Positions 25,714 to 37,132 of a stretch of DNA of 64,000 nt are shown piece after piece. The translations under genes and the position numbers were made by a program. The notes under the pieces were generated by a model that saw nothing but the letters and a program-made list of their open reading frames with translations, was not told where the DNA came from and searched no databases. Source of the stretch: Plecoglossus altivelis (taxonomy: Eukaryota > Chordata > Actinopteri > Osmeriformes > Plecoglossidae); the NCBI GenBank assembly GCA_036571765.1, contig BROE01000013.1, positions 17,213,956-17,277,955 on the forward strand, written 5' to 3'. Within the stretch, counting starts at the first letter, position 1, and every line of letters starts with the position of its first letter.

Positions 25714-27699
25714 TCCCACCTCGTCTCTCAAACACCCCTCCTTCAAAAAACCCATGAGTGATTAATTACTGGTCTGGAAGATATAAATATGCCTCTCATG
25801 GAGAGATAGTCTGAAAGGCCCTTCAGGCTTGGCCCTTTGCATCTCAGCAGGGCGCTTTCATTCAGCCGTCTGTAAACTAATTCAAACAAGACCCCATCCT
25901 AGCCCCGCCGCTCCTTCCACACCAACCTCCAGAGAGCCCAAACCCAGAAACCCTCATTTGGCTCACATTTCTCCGCAGGTTACACACCCAAACTATCACT
26001 CACACACACCGACTGCACTGAAAGATAATGTTGGTCTTCCTGTTTAAGTAATTGTTTCTCCATCGGACTGCTGGACTCTGGCTCTGTGCGAGGTTGTATT
26101 TGGGAGGGAAGGGGGGGGAATGGGAAAACCACAGAGCCCCAGTGTCTGGTCGCCCGTCAGCTCCGATCAGCAGGGAGAGAATAAAGGAGGTTGTAGTTTT
26201 GGGACAGGGGCCACTAAGCTGTCCTAATGAGATATCACAAGTACCTCAAAGCCACCAAAGTCTCCAACCCATCAAGTCAAGCCGCTCCATCATCAGAGAG
26301 AAGCCTGAAACACAGAGTCCCAGCTGTGGCCGGGGCAGGAACACAGGGCCTCTCTGGTGCTGGTGTTCACGGTCACGGCAGCCTGGGACGGTTCTCGTTC
26401 AGGACGTTTGGAGCATGAGATGGCTTCCCCTAAAACCACAGGGGCCCCACAGATATTTTTTCTGCAGTGCCTTTAACTACATATCGGTTTCATCTCTGAG
26501 AATTAAGTTAAGAACACATGGCTGGATTCCAAACTGCTAAATGAGAGAAGGAGAGAGGGAGATCAGTGCAATAGTCTCAACCTTGGAACAACTTGGAACC
26601 TTTTAGGAGACTATAAATAACCGTGAGTCTGTCGATAAATACAGAGGACTGGAGTGTGGGATGTTAAAGAGAGATTAAGACAAGACAGGCAGGTCAGTGA
26701 CATGGCTTTATGGGGGGAGGATCGCTAAATGAACCAGCTAGGCAGATGCGCCACAGAAAAGGATGCACGTTTCCTACACCCCCCCCCCCCGACACACACA
26801 CTACTTCCAGAGGGAAGTGTCATATGTGAGAAACGAAATGTCGATCTCATTTTCTGCCAAAGGACATAAATATGACGTCGGTGAAACGTTCCCAAAAATG
26901 GCAACATATCACTGGTCCAATTAGGCTCATTACACGGTCAGTTAAGTCTTTCCCACGCAGGGTACATATCATGTTACCAAGCTAGCTCGGACAACGAACA
27001 ATCTCCGATTCCAGTGAAAACAGTATTACAAAACACCTGCAACACTCCCCAAATCCCTAAATTAGAATGAGAAAATCATTACACCAGTACGGACGAGTCA
27101 GACTTGTTCCTACACAGGACTGGGATAGAGAGACACAGACTGGATTCTGAGCTTGTGACCTCTGCTGGTGGTGCAGAACACTGCAGCTCACCAGGTCTCT
27201 CAGCTCCGGGGTGAGGCTGCTAGGATCCCCGGCAACCTAAAGTGATCTGAAATACAGACCTAATGTCAGGGACGGCGAAGCAGGGAGGGTTAAGGCAGGT
27301 GTTTGAAGAGGTGTGTTTGTGCTCTGCGCTGCTTTACTGTACTACTGTGTAACCAAAAAAAACATGGCTGTTATCGTGCAAGGCCATTCTACTTTGGTGA
27401 TGTGTCATGCAACATTTAGGCCCCCTTTAGGCATTTAAGAAAGAAAAAAATATATCAGAGGCAAAAAAGTGGCATTTCTGCGTGCTGTTTGTTTGTACAT
27501 GTAAAAGAAGCTGGGCAGGTGTGAGTCACTATTTGTTGCTCAGATGGTAGCTACATCTTGCAGGCGCTTTCTCCACCTCCCTCTCTTTTCCCTGTAATTC
27601 GACGGTACACGGTCCATTCCCCAGGACCTAAATGAGACTGAATGAAAGAGGAGCTGAGTGTGTAAAAATGGCTTCAGGGTTTCCCTCCTCCCTCATCCT

Positions 27700-28290
27700 G
27701 TGCCGGCTGTGGGTTTTTATTAATTTTATTTAATTATCCCGCAAAGCTCTTTTTACTCTGTGCCATCTCGGAATATGCCCTACTCCCACAGTGTGAGCTG
27801 TGTAATTTAATAAAAGCTCATTTAAAGAGTATTTAAAAAATTTAACTGCCTTATCACAAAGCCCCCGCCATCGAGCCCCCCCATCCCAGGACGAGATCCA
27901 ATATTTCACATTATGAACATAATTGACAGAAATTAGCACCCCAGACAAAGAAGCTTCCATAGGATCAATGAAACGACAGCGCCAAAACCTCCAATACAGA
28001 ATATACACGATTAGTAAAAGAAAAAGAGAAAAGAAAGAATTAGGGAGAGGAGGAGGAGAGGGAAGAGAGGAGTGCAGCTGAAAACCACTTCCTCCCCACA
28101 AAAGACTCAGTAATTCTTTCTTTTTTCCCCCGCTGTCTTTCCATCATCCACATGTTCAAAATCTTCCATTCAATAATTCATCATTTCCCACTTCATCTGA
28201 CGGCAGGTGACTGTCTGAGTCGGAATCAAAATGGCTAAGATGGAGGTTGCAGATATTTCTACCTCTTAAGGCTGAATGACGACACTGGCC
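27700..28290. promoter_or_regulatory. Candidate conserved non-coding block (two cores)
   Basis: Core one, about 27710-27870, holds ATTAATTTTATTTAATTATC and AAATTTAACTG. Core two, about 28140-28280, holds TTCAATAATTCATCATTTCC. Both are unique and AT-rich; the sequence between them is purine-rich. Confidence 0.25.
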
Positions 28291-31289
28291 TGCAATCTCC
28301 CGTCCGCGAGGCCGACGCAGAGCAGAAACCCAAGCCAACACTGCCCGCTGCTTGGCTTCACTTTAGAAAATTGCACCCACGGCCTAATTGTTTACACACA
28401 GTATAATGACCCTTTGAAATCCAATCTCCCTGAGCTATCCCGCCAGCACAGCAAACTGTACACATGCACACACGGACTCACTGATATAGAAAATGTGCAA
28501 GCTGTCAATTCCTATCGTGCGAGGGAGAAAGGAGAACGGAAAAAAACTGTAAGCTAAATGCAATATGTACACTACAGCTTAAAGTTAAATACCTTCTCAC
28601 TGCAGTAGAAACATAATCCACGTAATTAATGCCTGAAAATTATAGCCTGGATCTAGTGGCGGTTTTGAACCATAAGTTATTGATTTGGAAATGAAAACCT
28701 GTACTCTTCAAGGTTATACCAAGCCCACCCTCATTACTGCTCTGTCCTTGAGAGGCCCCGCATTAGGGCTGCTGCGAGTAGCACAGAGGGCTGCTTTAAT
28801 GAAGGTGAATTTAATGGGATTTAATGTAGCTGGGGGCAATGGAGCAGCAGAGATATGGTTTTAACAAAGAGCCAGGGACCAAGGGTACAGCCCTGAGAGC
28901 AGCCATTTTCCATTCTTTTTATTTATTTCACATTTGGCCAGCCAGGATAAAAGCACTCCACGTCTTAGTTGTAAGTGGGTCTCAGGAGTCAACGGTTTCA
29001 CTTCTGCTCTGGAGTCAGGGGTTGGGAGGACCCTGTGGTTTGCAACCCCTGCCCCGGCCTCCATGCTGCTATTGGGAGATTTCACATACCATGACATCAT
29101 TTTCCAAAAGAATCTTTTACATTGTGCTCCTCATTCAGTGCAGCCTGAGTACTGTGGCACAGGAGGGGCCACCTCTGACTGGCTGGTTCTCAGCAGCCCA
29201 CAGCACTAATGGCTTGGGCCCATGTTACAAGGCTTCACACAGGAAACGGACGAGCCGCACCGTATATGCTGGACCACATACGGCAGGGTGCATTAGAGCC
29301 GAAATCAGCATTCAGAGCACATTGCCCAATATGCTCCAACACGCTCAAAGAGCAAGCTAAAGATATTCTCCGGCTGTTCAATATAATAGGTTTATATATT
29401 GAACTTGACCCCTGATCCGCACAGGCTTTCGTCTCCTATCAGCTGCTTTTGGAGTGAATGAGCGAGGCCTACGCTGTCTCTCCTCCACCTCTGCTGCCCC
29501 GGGGATGAGCTTGTTGCCTCATACCAGGCCATTCTGGCCAGGGGGTTCACCTCCGCCTCAGGCACCCTCACACATAAGGATTCAGGACAAGCAGCCGTCC
29601 AAAGGGTTGTCAAGTTGGAAAACAGTTTTCATTATTAATTGGGTGGAGCGCACGCAAACGCCTGCCGCCCGTTCGGCCAGCGTGGCGTGGGCCTTCCCCA
29701 CGTGAGGTCACAGCTTCCCTGGGCCAGGCCCTTCAGCTTTTCAATGCCTGATCGGAACAATGTGTGCTCTCTGCAAATAACATTAAACAGCCCGCTGCTG
29801 CAGCAATGCCCCATAAATATGCCTAAATCTTGAAAAAGCTCAAATAATTACTTTCATACCTTGTTCCCTCGTGCACAGATTCCCTCTCCTCTCGGTTTTT
29901 TTCATCCTTTCTCTCTTCTTCCTCATCCACAAATCAGTTGCCTCTGAATGCATGGCACCAGTAGTCTGCTGATACCTAAACAGAGATTGGAGTAAGGGTG
30001 GATGTAGGAAGGAGAGGGAGTTGATTATACATGTCAATGTGGTGATATACCTCATGTGTGTTATCAGTAACAGTTCTTAATAATCACAGCGGGCCTGCAA
30101 GCAGCCGGGCCTATTACTGATCAAGCTTTTCCCCTCATCTGGTACGGAGAGCCATCTAAAAATGAATTACTGTTCCGTCCTTCACTTAATCCTCTCTCTC
30201 GTTCTCTCTTTCTCTCTTTCTGTCTCTCTCTCTCCTCAGGAGGCAAAGCAAGCACTGGTAAGGAGTGTTTTTCCCCATGCTTACGTTTGAATAATACCTT
30301 CTGCATTTTAAACGCTGGATCACAACGCTGATGCATCACTTTGCGCGTATTTTATGCATCTCAGCAGGACTTCACTTGAACTACTTAAAGAAAGGAGTAC
30401 CTGTAAAAAGGTCAAACGCAGGCTACATAATTAAAGACACATACCCAGCCTAGCTGTGTCTACGTGGGTCACCTAATTAATGTATAGCCATGCTCCTCCA
30501 TTTCCCTGATCCCGTGCCAGGTTCAGCATGTGTGGACGTGATGCTGCCGGTCAGGGCATAGGGGTAATTGGGGGGGTGAGGGGGGGCAATGCCGCCCGCA
30601 CCTCCTCCTGCACACACTTGAGGTAGAACCACAGAGGCCTGCACCACAGGGATAATAACCACCTGGGTCAAAGGTCAGACTGACAATTGACAATGCACAC
30701 ACAGATAGACACACACCCCCGCAATACAAGTATGCACACACGCACGCGAGCAGATAGACAGGATTCTGAAGCTAACAGCAAGCCCTACACCCAGCCCACA
30801 TGCAAGTGATTCAGCGCCCAGATGATGCAATTAAACTGTTGCTTAGCACTTCTCCCTTTTATGTATCTGCCTGTTGACTTGAATCAAGGCTCAACGATAA
30901 ACATCCCCGTATTGAAGCAGCTTATGAAGGAGGATCGTCTTTAAAACATCTCTAACATTGTGACCTGATTATGGCTCCTAATAATGGGACATCCCATGTA
31001 CTGTCTCTGTTTCTACTTATGTTGTCTCATAAGCTTGATCACGTGTATGGCCATCAGGGGAGTAAATGTCATTTTCTATTAGAACAGACCACAGACAGAC
31101 ATTGAGAGAAAACCAACTGGACAGATCCAGATTACACTGACCTAAATGTTCCAGTGAAAGGCCAGTTTTCCGATAATATGAATTGAAACAGTTTCATTTT
31201 GAAAAGAGTCATCAGGAGAAGTTTTGAACTCTGCTACCCTTTACCCCTAGACCTGTGTAACCCCGCTGACAAATTCAACCTTTTCCCCC
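28291..31289. other. Intergenic
   Basis: The 173-codon frame at 28839-29360 is not recognised as protein. It holds a CT tract at 30195-30237. The unique stretches 28560-28830 and 29700-29860 resemble non-coding elements. Confidence 0.45.
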
Positions 31290-31560
31290 CCAGAGAAGTC
31301 ATCTTTAATTGCGGAAAGAAAAAGGAAACCTTGTCAATTCTGATTAATTTTTCATAATTACTCAACGACCATGATGGCAATAAAACAAGCCGCATTGTTC
31401 GCACATCTGTGTTTCCCATTTAATCCGTGACTTTCATTGGAACTGTCTGTAATCCTTCAAACATGACTAATGGGAAGCATTAAGTACACATTTGGAAACA
31501 AGTGGTTTTAATTAAAAACTGGGTCACAGAGGACCTTGCACTGAGGGAGAAGTTTTATCA
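31290..31560. promoter_or_regulatory. Candidate conserved non-coding element
   Basis: 270 bp of unique sequence with TTTAATTGCGG, GATTAATTTTTCATAATTA and GGTTTTAATTAAAAACTGGG. The last contains a symmetric TTTTAATTAAAA. It has dense homeodomain cores and no repeats. Confidence 0.3.
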
Positions 31561-32882
31561 TCCTTCAGAGAAGCCTGCATGTGTTTTTCTCTTTTATTAG
31601 CAGTTGCGGACACACTCAACTCCCTCAAAGGTGTTACACATTTTCACAGGAAAGACTGAGTAAACTTAAAAGTGAGATGAGTTCATTCAAACCACATTCC
31701 CCCCCCCCCCCCCCACTCCAATAAAGTACTTCTGCATACGTACTGGAGACTCGTTGTAAAAGAGGACAGGACAGTTGTGAGTTATGTTCGACGCAGGATA
31801 AGTCTAAACAACGGTGTTGAGGATGTTGGATTTCCTGTGGGCACAACAAAAGACAATGGCTCCACCAGGCTGAGTGGCATATGAAAGCATTATAAAGACC
31901 GCAGACAGATGGATTTTACCACTTCCGACAGAGAGAGCAATGGAAGAATCTCCGCTTGAAACGGTCGTGACCTTGCACTGGCAGAACTCGGTTCCGTCCT
32001 CATGCCGTGAACTGGGGTTTATAAGACTTAATGAACAGCGGACCCATTTTAGCATATGTCTGTGACACTGTGACCCTGCAACTTGAAAAGATATTACATA
32101 TGGGTGTGATCACCCTAGCAGACCTAGTCAACATGAGTGAACAGTTGGCATAGGTGGGCGGCTCTGGGGAAGCAACTGATTTACAGTATACCAGATGAAT
32201 TAGCTTCCTCTGTCCTGAAACGAGCCTCTTACAGCACGGCACAAATAATCAACATGTTTTATTCACCACAGAGTAAGTACAAAATGTAACAAGGCATTGC
32301 ACAACCATGAGTTAAATAAACAGAACAAACGCCAGATAAAGGGATGGCTGAAGGCATAAAGAAAACATTCATTCTGTCTCTGGACAAACAGCCCCATCCT
32401 CTATTTTGGGGAAAAATACATTAACATTGCTCTATTCAATTGAACAGAAAGACACATACACAACACTGCACCTGATTGTCAATTAGGTCAGGATTTGGAA
32501 ACTAATGTCTTAGCAGTTGATAGTGTGGCACTCGGACAAATCTGTGAGCAGATTGGTGATTAGGGAGTCATTTTGGCATGCTGCAGGCTGGGTCTTTCTG
32601 GCATGGTCAACCACATCATGTGAAAGTGCCTTGCAATAATGGCGAAGCATTTCAGCAATCTGATTTGCAAGTCTTGATCTTAAAATAGATGTATTTTTGG
32701 AAGACAAATTAATCGTAGTTAGATGTTTACTGAGCCTGAGAGCACGGGGATGCGAGACAGTTTGTGATTTAATATGTTTAGTGATTAGATGTGAATGTCA
32801 AATTATTGAAACTCAATTTTGCATCCATCAATGCGTCCTTTAAAGAACATGTACAAAGCTAACTTTCTACATTCAACATGAC

Positions 32883-32923
32883 TGTTTTATATATAGTACA
32901 TTATATATACTATATATAAAACA
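32883..32923. repeat. Perfect AT-rich inverted repeat, 16-bp arms
   Basis: The left arm (32883-32898) and right arm (32908-32923) are exact reverse complements, with a 9-nt loop CATTATATA between them. Confidence 0.9.
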
Positions 32924-34580
32924 TATCCAGCCCTTCTGGCTGCATTATCTAGCAGAGACTCAGACCCCTCTGCATTACTACTACTGTATTGCATTTCACA
33001 CATGCAGACAATGTTTTATTCCAAATATTTGCCCTCAACCATTTATGCTATTTTCTCAAAGACTAGCCAACATGCTCCAGCCTTACTGACATCAAGAAGT
33101 GGTGCTGTGTGGTAAACACTGCCACCAGAAGGGTTTTCCAGTTCAACACAAGAAACAATGTCAGGGCCACGGTTGCATGTTGGAAGTGCGGTGCTTCACA
33201 ACAAGCAACATATACCGTGCCCCCATCTGCTCTCCTACATGCCGTATCGATGACGGACAGTTCCGGGGACTAAGTACCTTCCATTTCCACCTATCGCCCA
33301 TCTGCATCCTACTGGAAGAGCCATCGGGCCAGGCAGGTTTTGGGGGCAATTGGAGGCTCTCTCGGAACCGCCTCCCGGACTTGGCGGTGTCTGTGACAGG
33401 CCCTCTCTCTGTGAGCTCGCCACTATGATAAATGGCCACCTTTCCCTGCTTTATTGCCCCACTAAATCATATGCCTGCCATGCTTTTATAACCAATTTTT
33501 GCAGCTTTGTATTTTTACCCCCCCTCCCTCTCCTTTTTTGGACTACAAAGACTGCTATTTTATTTATTTGTTCTAATGAGGAACATGCTATAGTCTCTTG
33601 AGGTATTTCTTGTGTTGGAGTCTTATCAGTATGCTCTGATTCAACCAGACTAAAATCTCAACTCATTGTCGGAGATACTGGGAGAGCAGTCCTCTTTTTT
33701 CAAATGAAAGGGCAGATATCTGTTCAATGTTTTAGTATCTTCGCTTTATAGATTTGACTATGTTTATTGATATCTGTCTTGAGAATGTAGCTTATCCATA
33801 TTTCTGGCACTCTGCACTCCCATGGCTGCTATAACCACTGTGATACACAGGCATGTCTCCATTGTAGTTGGGGAATAACATTAGTTATTCATGAGTGAGA
33901 CGGTGAGCCTGGGAGGTAGTCAGAGAGCAGACACACAGAAGGAGACAATGATAGATCAGTCTTTACCTGCACATCTGAGCACAGTCCAGTGAATAAAACT
34001 GAGTTTACAGTACATGTTGTACAGTGTTGTACTGTAGAAGTTTAAATGCACCCTGTGAATTGTTACCTTGTTACAGTCCTTCAGTTGGCAAAAAGGATCT
34101 CCTAATAGCAGGTCAGGGACAATCAGTTGTCCTGTTTGGAGGGTCTGGTGACTCACTGTACTCATTGATTTAGACTCCTCTCTAGAGGTGAGCTATCTAA
34201 GTCTGACCCTGTCCCCTCCCAGGGACTGACTGGGGCTTTTTCAGCTATGTGATGCTGTAGTATTCAACTCAGTTTTTCCTGTATATGTGTGCATGTGTGT
34301 GCATAGAGCAGAGACACCCGGCCTAGCAAATGATTCAGATCAGGAGTTATTATTATTTGACTCAACTTGACAAGGAAATTAGAAATGCACCTCTTAAAGT
34401 ACCCGGCTTCTACTCAGTCAGAGGTGCCGGTCATGTTATTTATTTATGTTAGGTTAATAGCCCAACTTGCATTACGGTCAAGAGGGGGACTGCTGAGTTG
34501 CAGCCAAGGCCGATTCTGCTTCACTCCACACTTTATCCTCTTCAGCTACAAAGATGACAAATACCCCAGTCAGAGTCCTA

Positions 34581-34592
34581 GACAGACAGACA

Positions 34593-34657
<65 letters not shown>

Positions 34658-34667
34658 ACAGACAGGC
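34581..34667 (+). repeat. (GACA)n-(GGCA)n compound microsatellite
   Basis: Four GACA units, about fifteen GGCA units, then GACA again. Confidence 0.95.
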
Positions 34668-35189
34668 TATGACACTGCAACAACTGCCTAATTCCTCTTC
34701 CAGAAGCTCATAATACACTGCGGGTATGTTGCATTGATCCTTTTGTTCATGAAAATGTCTGTATAGAAACGCTGGCTCTACACTATGTCTTATAGAAAGG
34801 ATCTCACTGAGGCATGTCTGTCTGCCTGGACTTAAGTTGATCCAGTATGGCCTCATACTCTGTACTCTGTCTCCCTCTAATGTACGCTTAAAATAATGTG
34901 TTTCACACAGTCTGATGGTCGTTGACAGTGATTTTGACTGCAATCAAATGGTTTCAAATGGTAAACTTCTCAAAAATATTTCGTAGTATGTTAAATGCAA
35001 TAGAACTCCTACTTATCTAAATGAATTGTTAGAATATGCTTTGCATATTTATTCCGTATAACAGCTGAAGTAGGCTAAAGTGACAGAGACACGTTTAAAG
35101 TAATAAGACTGCAGTGCTCAACGGTACTTCATAAAGAAGCGGCACAATCAAAATCTAACGGTCATTTTTAATCTCTTCCCGATGCGGAC

Positions 35190-35254
35190 TCGGACGCCCG
35201 TCCGACAGTCATGCGCTTCATCTGACTGACAGGTTTTTATGAGCTATCAATCAT
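35190..35254. promoter_or_regulatory. Palindrome plus MEIS, CDX/HOX and PBX sites
   Basis: A palindrome with 7-bp arms (TCGGACG..CGTCCGA, 35190-35205) is followed by TGACAG at 35227-35232, TTTTATGAG at 35235-35243 and ATCAATCAT at 35246-35254. These match MEIS, CDX/posterior HOX and PBX consensus sites. It lies about 1.8 kb upstream of the hnf4b start codon. Confidence 0.35.
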
Positions 35255-36739
35255 CTAAACAAAGGCTGAACGCAAGAGCCTCAGCCAGGGGAGGTCTGAC
35301 CTGCAGCCTGGCCTGACATTCAAGGAAGGAGTGCTGCTCACCCAGGAAATCCCATTACACCAAAGCATGATGGATATGGCTGCTGGAAAAGCTCATATGA
35401 GGTCTGACATATAATTTGTTATAATTTGTAAAAATCATATGGCCACGTTCACCTCTCTCTAGCGCTGTGTCGTTCGCTCTTTCCTCCTTTCTTTCCCTAC
35501 ACACAATGGCGCACGGCTCAAGGTCCAGAATATTCCACTAATCTCTGTCTTTTGCTAATGTAAACTACTCTTAACATAGCATGGGTATTAGCATACTTCC
35601 AAAGATGGGTAGCCTAAGGTGACGTGACTCCAGTAAAACATACAGATTAGTGTTGCCATCAGTGTAGTCACAGAGCAGACTGAGGGTTATGATAACATTT
35701 GCATACTCAGTTTTACCAATGTTATTATAATATTTTATCATATGCATCACATATTGATTGCTTTCACTCAGAGCATTCGGAGATTTGGCTCTGGAAATCC
35801 TTTATTCTCTCTCAACCCAGACATCCAATTTTATAGATGTCTGGGAATTTAGCCTCTTAAACGTGAAGGACTTTAATATGAGATGTCTGTCCGTTTTAGG
35901 ATGAAAAATAGATGAAGGACTGACCCGTGCTTTGGTCCAGATTTTAGCACTCAGAATACAGCTCCTTTTCCTTGTGATAATCTTCACCAAACATACCAGC
36001 ATTCAGTAGCATGGTATCCGCCTAGAACATACGTAAGCTTTGTTTATATGCTGTTGTCATTGACTGTGGAGCAAGCAGACCTTCAGCGTGAGTGCTATGT
36101 GTATTATAGGGGCCTAGGGTACAGTTTTATTTACAAACTTCTCTTATCACTTCATCTGTGATCGATACTGCAAACCAGCTGATGGCACGCTCCCTACACG
36201 GCCAAAGGTGAACAAATAGGCCCCTCTCCATTATCAAACAGATAGACACTTAGGGAGTCTGCAGAGGCTGGTGGGACTAACAAACTACAGAACTGTCTAA
36301 GCGTGCCCCCTGTGGTGGAGCATGTTGTTGCACTGCTACCGCACAGGCTATTGTACCAGCTGTGTCTGCTCAACCGCTCGGTTAGAACACATTAGGTGGT
36401 AGTGAAAAGAAAAATAAGGCATTGCCCAAGAAGCCTTCGACAAAAGGCAATAACCACAACCTTTGGCCACACATAGAGTTTTGGTTTCCTTGTTTAGTCA
36501 TTGCGGAGGTGATAAAGATAGTTAGCACCATAATGACTGATCTGCCAACATGACTGTGTATGCTGTTTTTGTTCTTCACAGTGATTCGTGTTTACCTGCC
36601 TGCACACCCTCCCCCCTCTATATGCCAGAGTCTGATAAGAGGCTAGCAAACAGACAGTGGGCCAAATCTCTGTCTCTTGTTCACTCTGACTGCTCTGAAC
36701 AGTTAGTCTCTGTCACCTTGATCTGGAATAACTAGTCCA

Positions 36740-37005
36740 ATACTTACCAAAGGATACAACATTGTTTAATGAGGCAAACTACAGGGTACCAGATGATGGG
36801 ATGAGGAAGAGCTGGACTGTAGTTGACACAGAACTGCAGAGCAAAGGAGACCAGGAGTAAAACAGGAAAAAAGAGCGGAGCTTTAACAAGAGGGTCTATT
36901 ACGCAATGAGCGAGAGCATATTGATTGGCTGGACAAGCAGGAAGACCCCCCTCTGTTTCCTCTGCATCTAGGCCTGTTCAGGCTTGCTGACAGACTGTTC
37001 CCACC
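36740..37005 (+). promoter_or_regulatory. hnf4b: Putative proximal promoter and 5' UTR of hnf4b
   Basis: There is no TATA box. Visible elements are a C/EBP-type palindrome-like ATTACGCAAT at 36898-36907 and an ONECUT/HNF6-type core with an inverted CCAAT box (ATTGATTGG, about 36920-36928). Both factor classes act on liver promoters, including HNF4A P1. The start site is not determined. Assignment rests on position just upstream of the first ATG. Confidence 0.45.
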
Positions 37006-37132
37006 ATGAAGATGTCTGGGACCGTATTGGATCTGGACTCCTCAGCCTTCAGCCCTACCTTGGACCCCTCCTACACCCTGCTGGAGTTTGACTCCAACCT
37101 GAGGGTGTTTCCCGTAGAGAGCGCTATGGCAG
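37006..37132 (+). CDS. hnf4b: hnf4b coding exon 1 (AF-1 N-terminus)
   Basis: It encodes residues 1-42 and one base of codon 43. The peptide starts MKMSGTVLDLDSSAFSPTLD and continues with DPSYTLLEF, which matches the AF-1 segment of HNF4A isoform 1 (LDPAYTTLEF). The donor is CAG|GTACAG. The exon ends in phase 1 and the two bases opening exon 2 complete a Glu codon. Confidence 0.93.

Larger units (their letters stand above)
23481..27699. other. Intergenic
   Basis: No exon recognised. It holds a CT tract at 24319-24414, a CpG-bearing homeodomain-rich block at 24830-24960, and a C20 run at 25694-25713. Confidence 0.5.
31561..36739. other. Intergenic upstream of hnf4b
   Basis: No exon recognised. 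It holds a C16 run at 31699-31714, an AT palindrome at 32883-32923, a GACA/GGCA array at 34581-34667, and a CDX/MEIS/PBX motif cluster at 35190-35254. Confidence 0.5.

Noticed and set aside
28839..29360. Longest frame in the window, 173 codons on the plus strand
   Set aside because: No recognisable domain or compositional bias and no splice context. The sequence reads as unique non-coding DNA, and a 173-codon frame can arise by chance in 64 kb.
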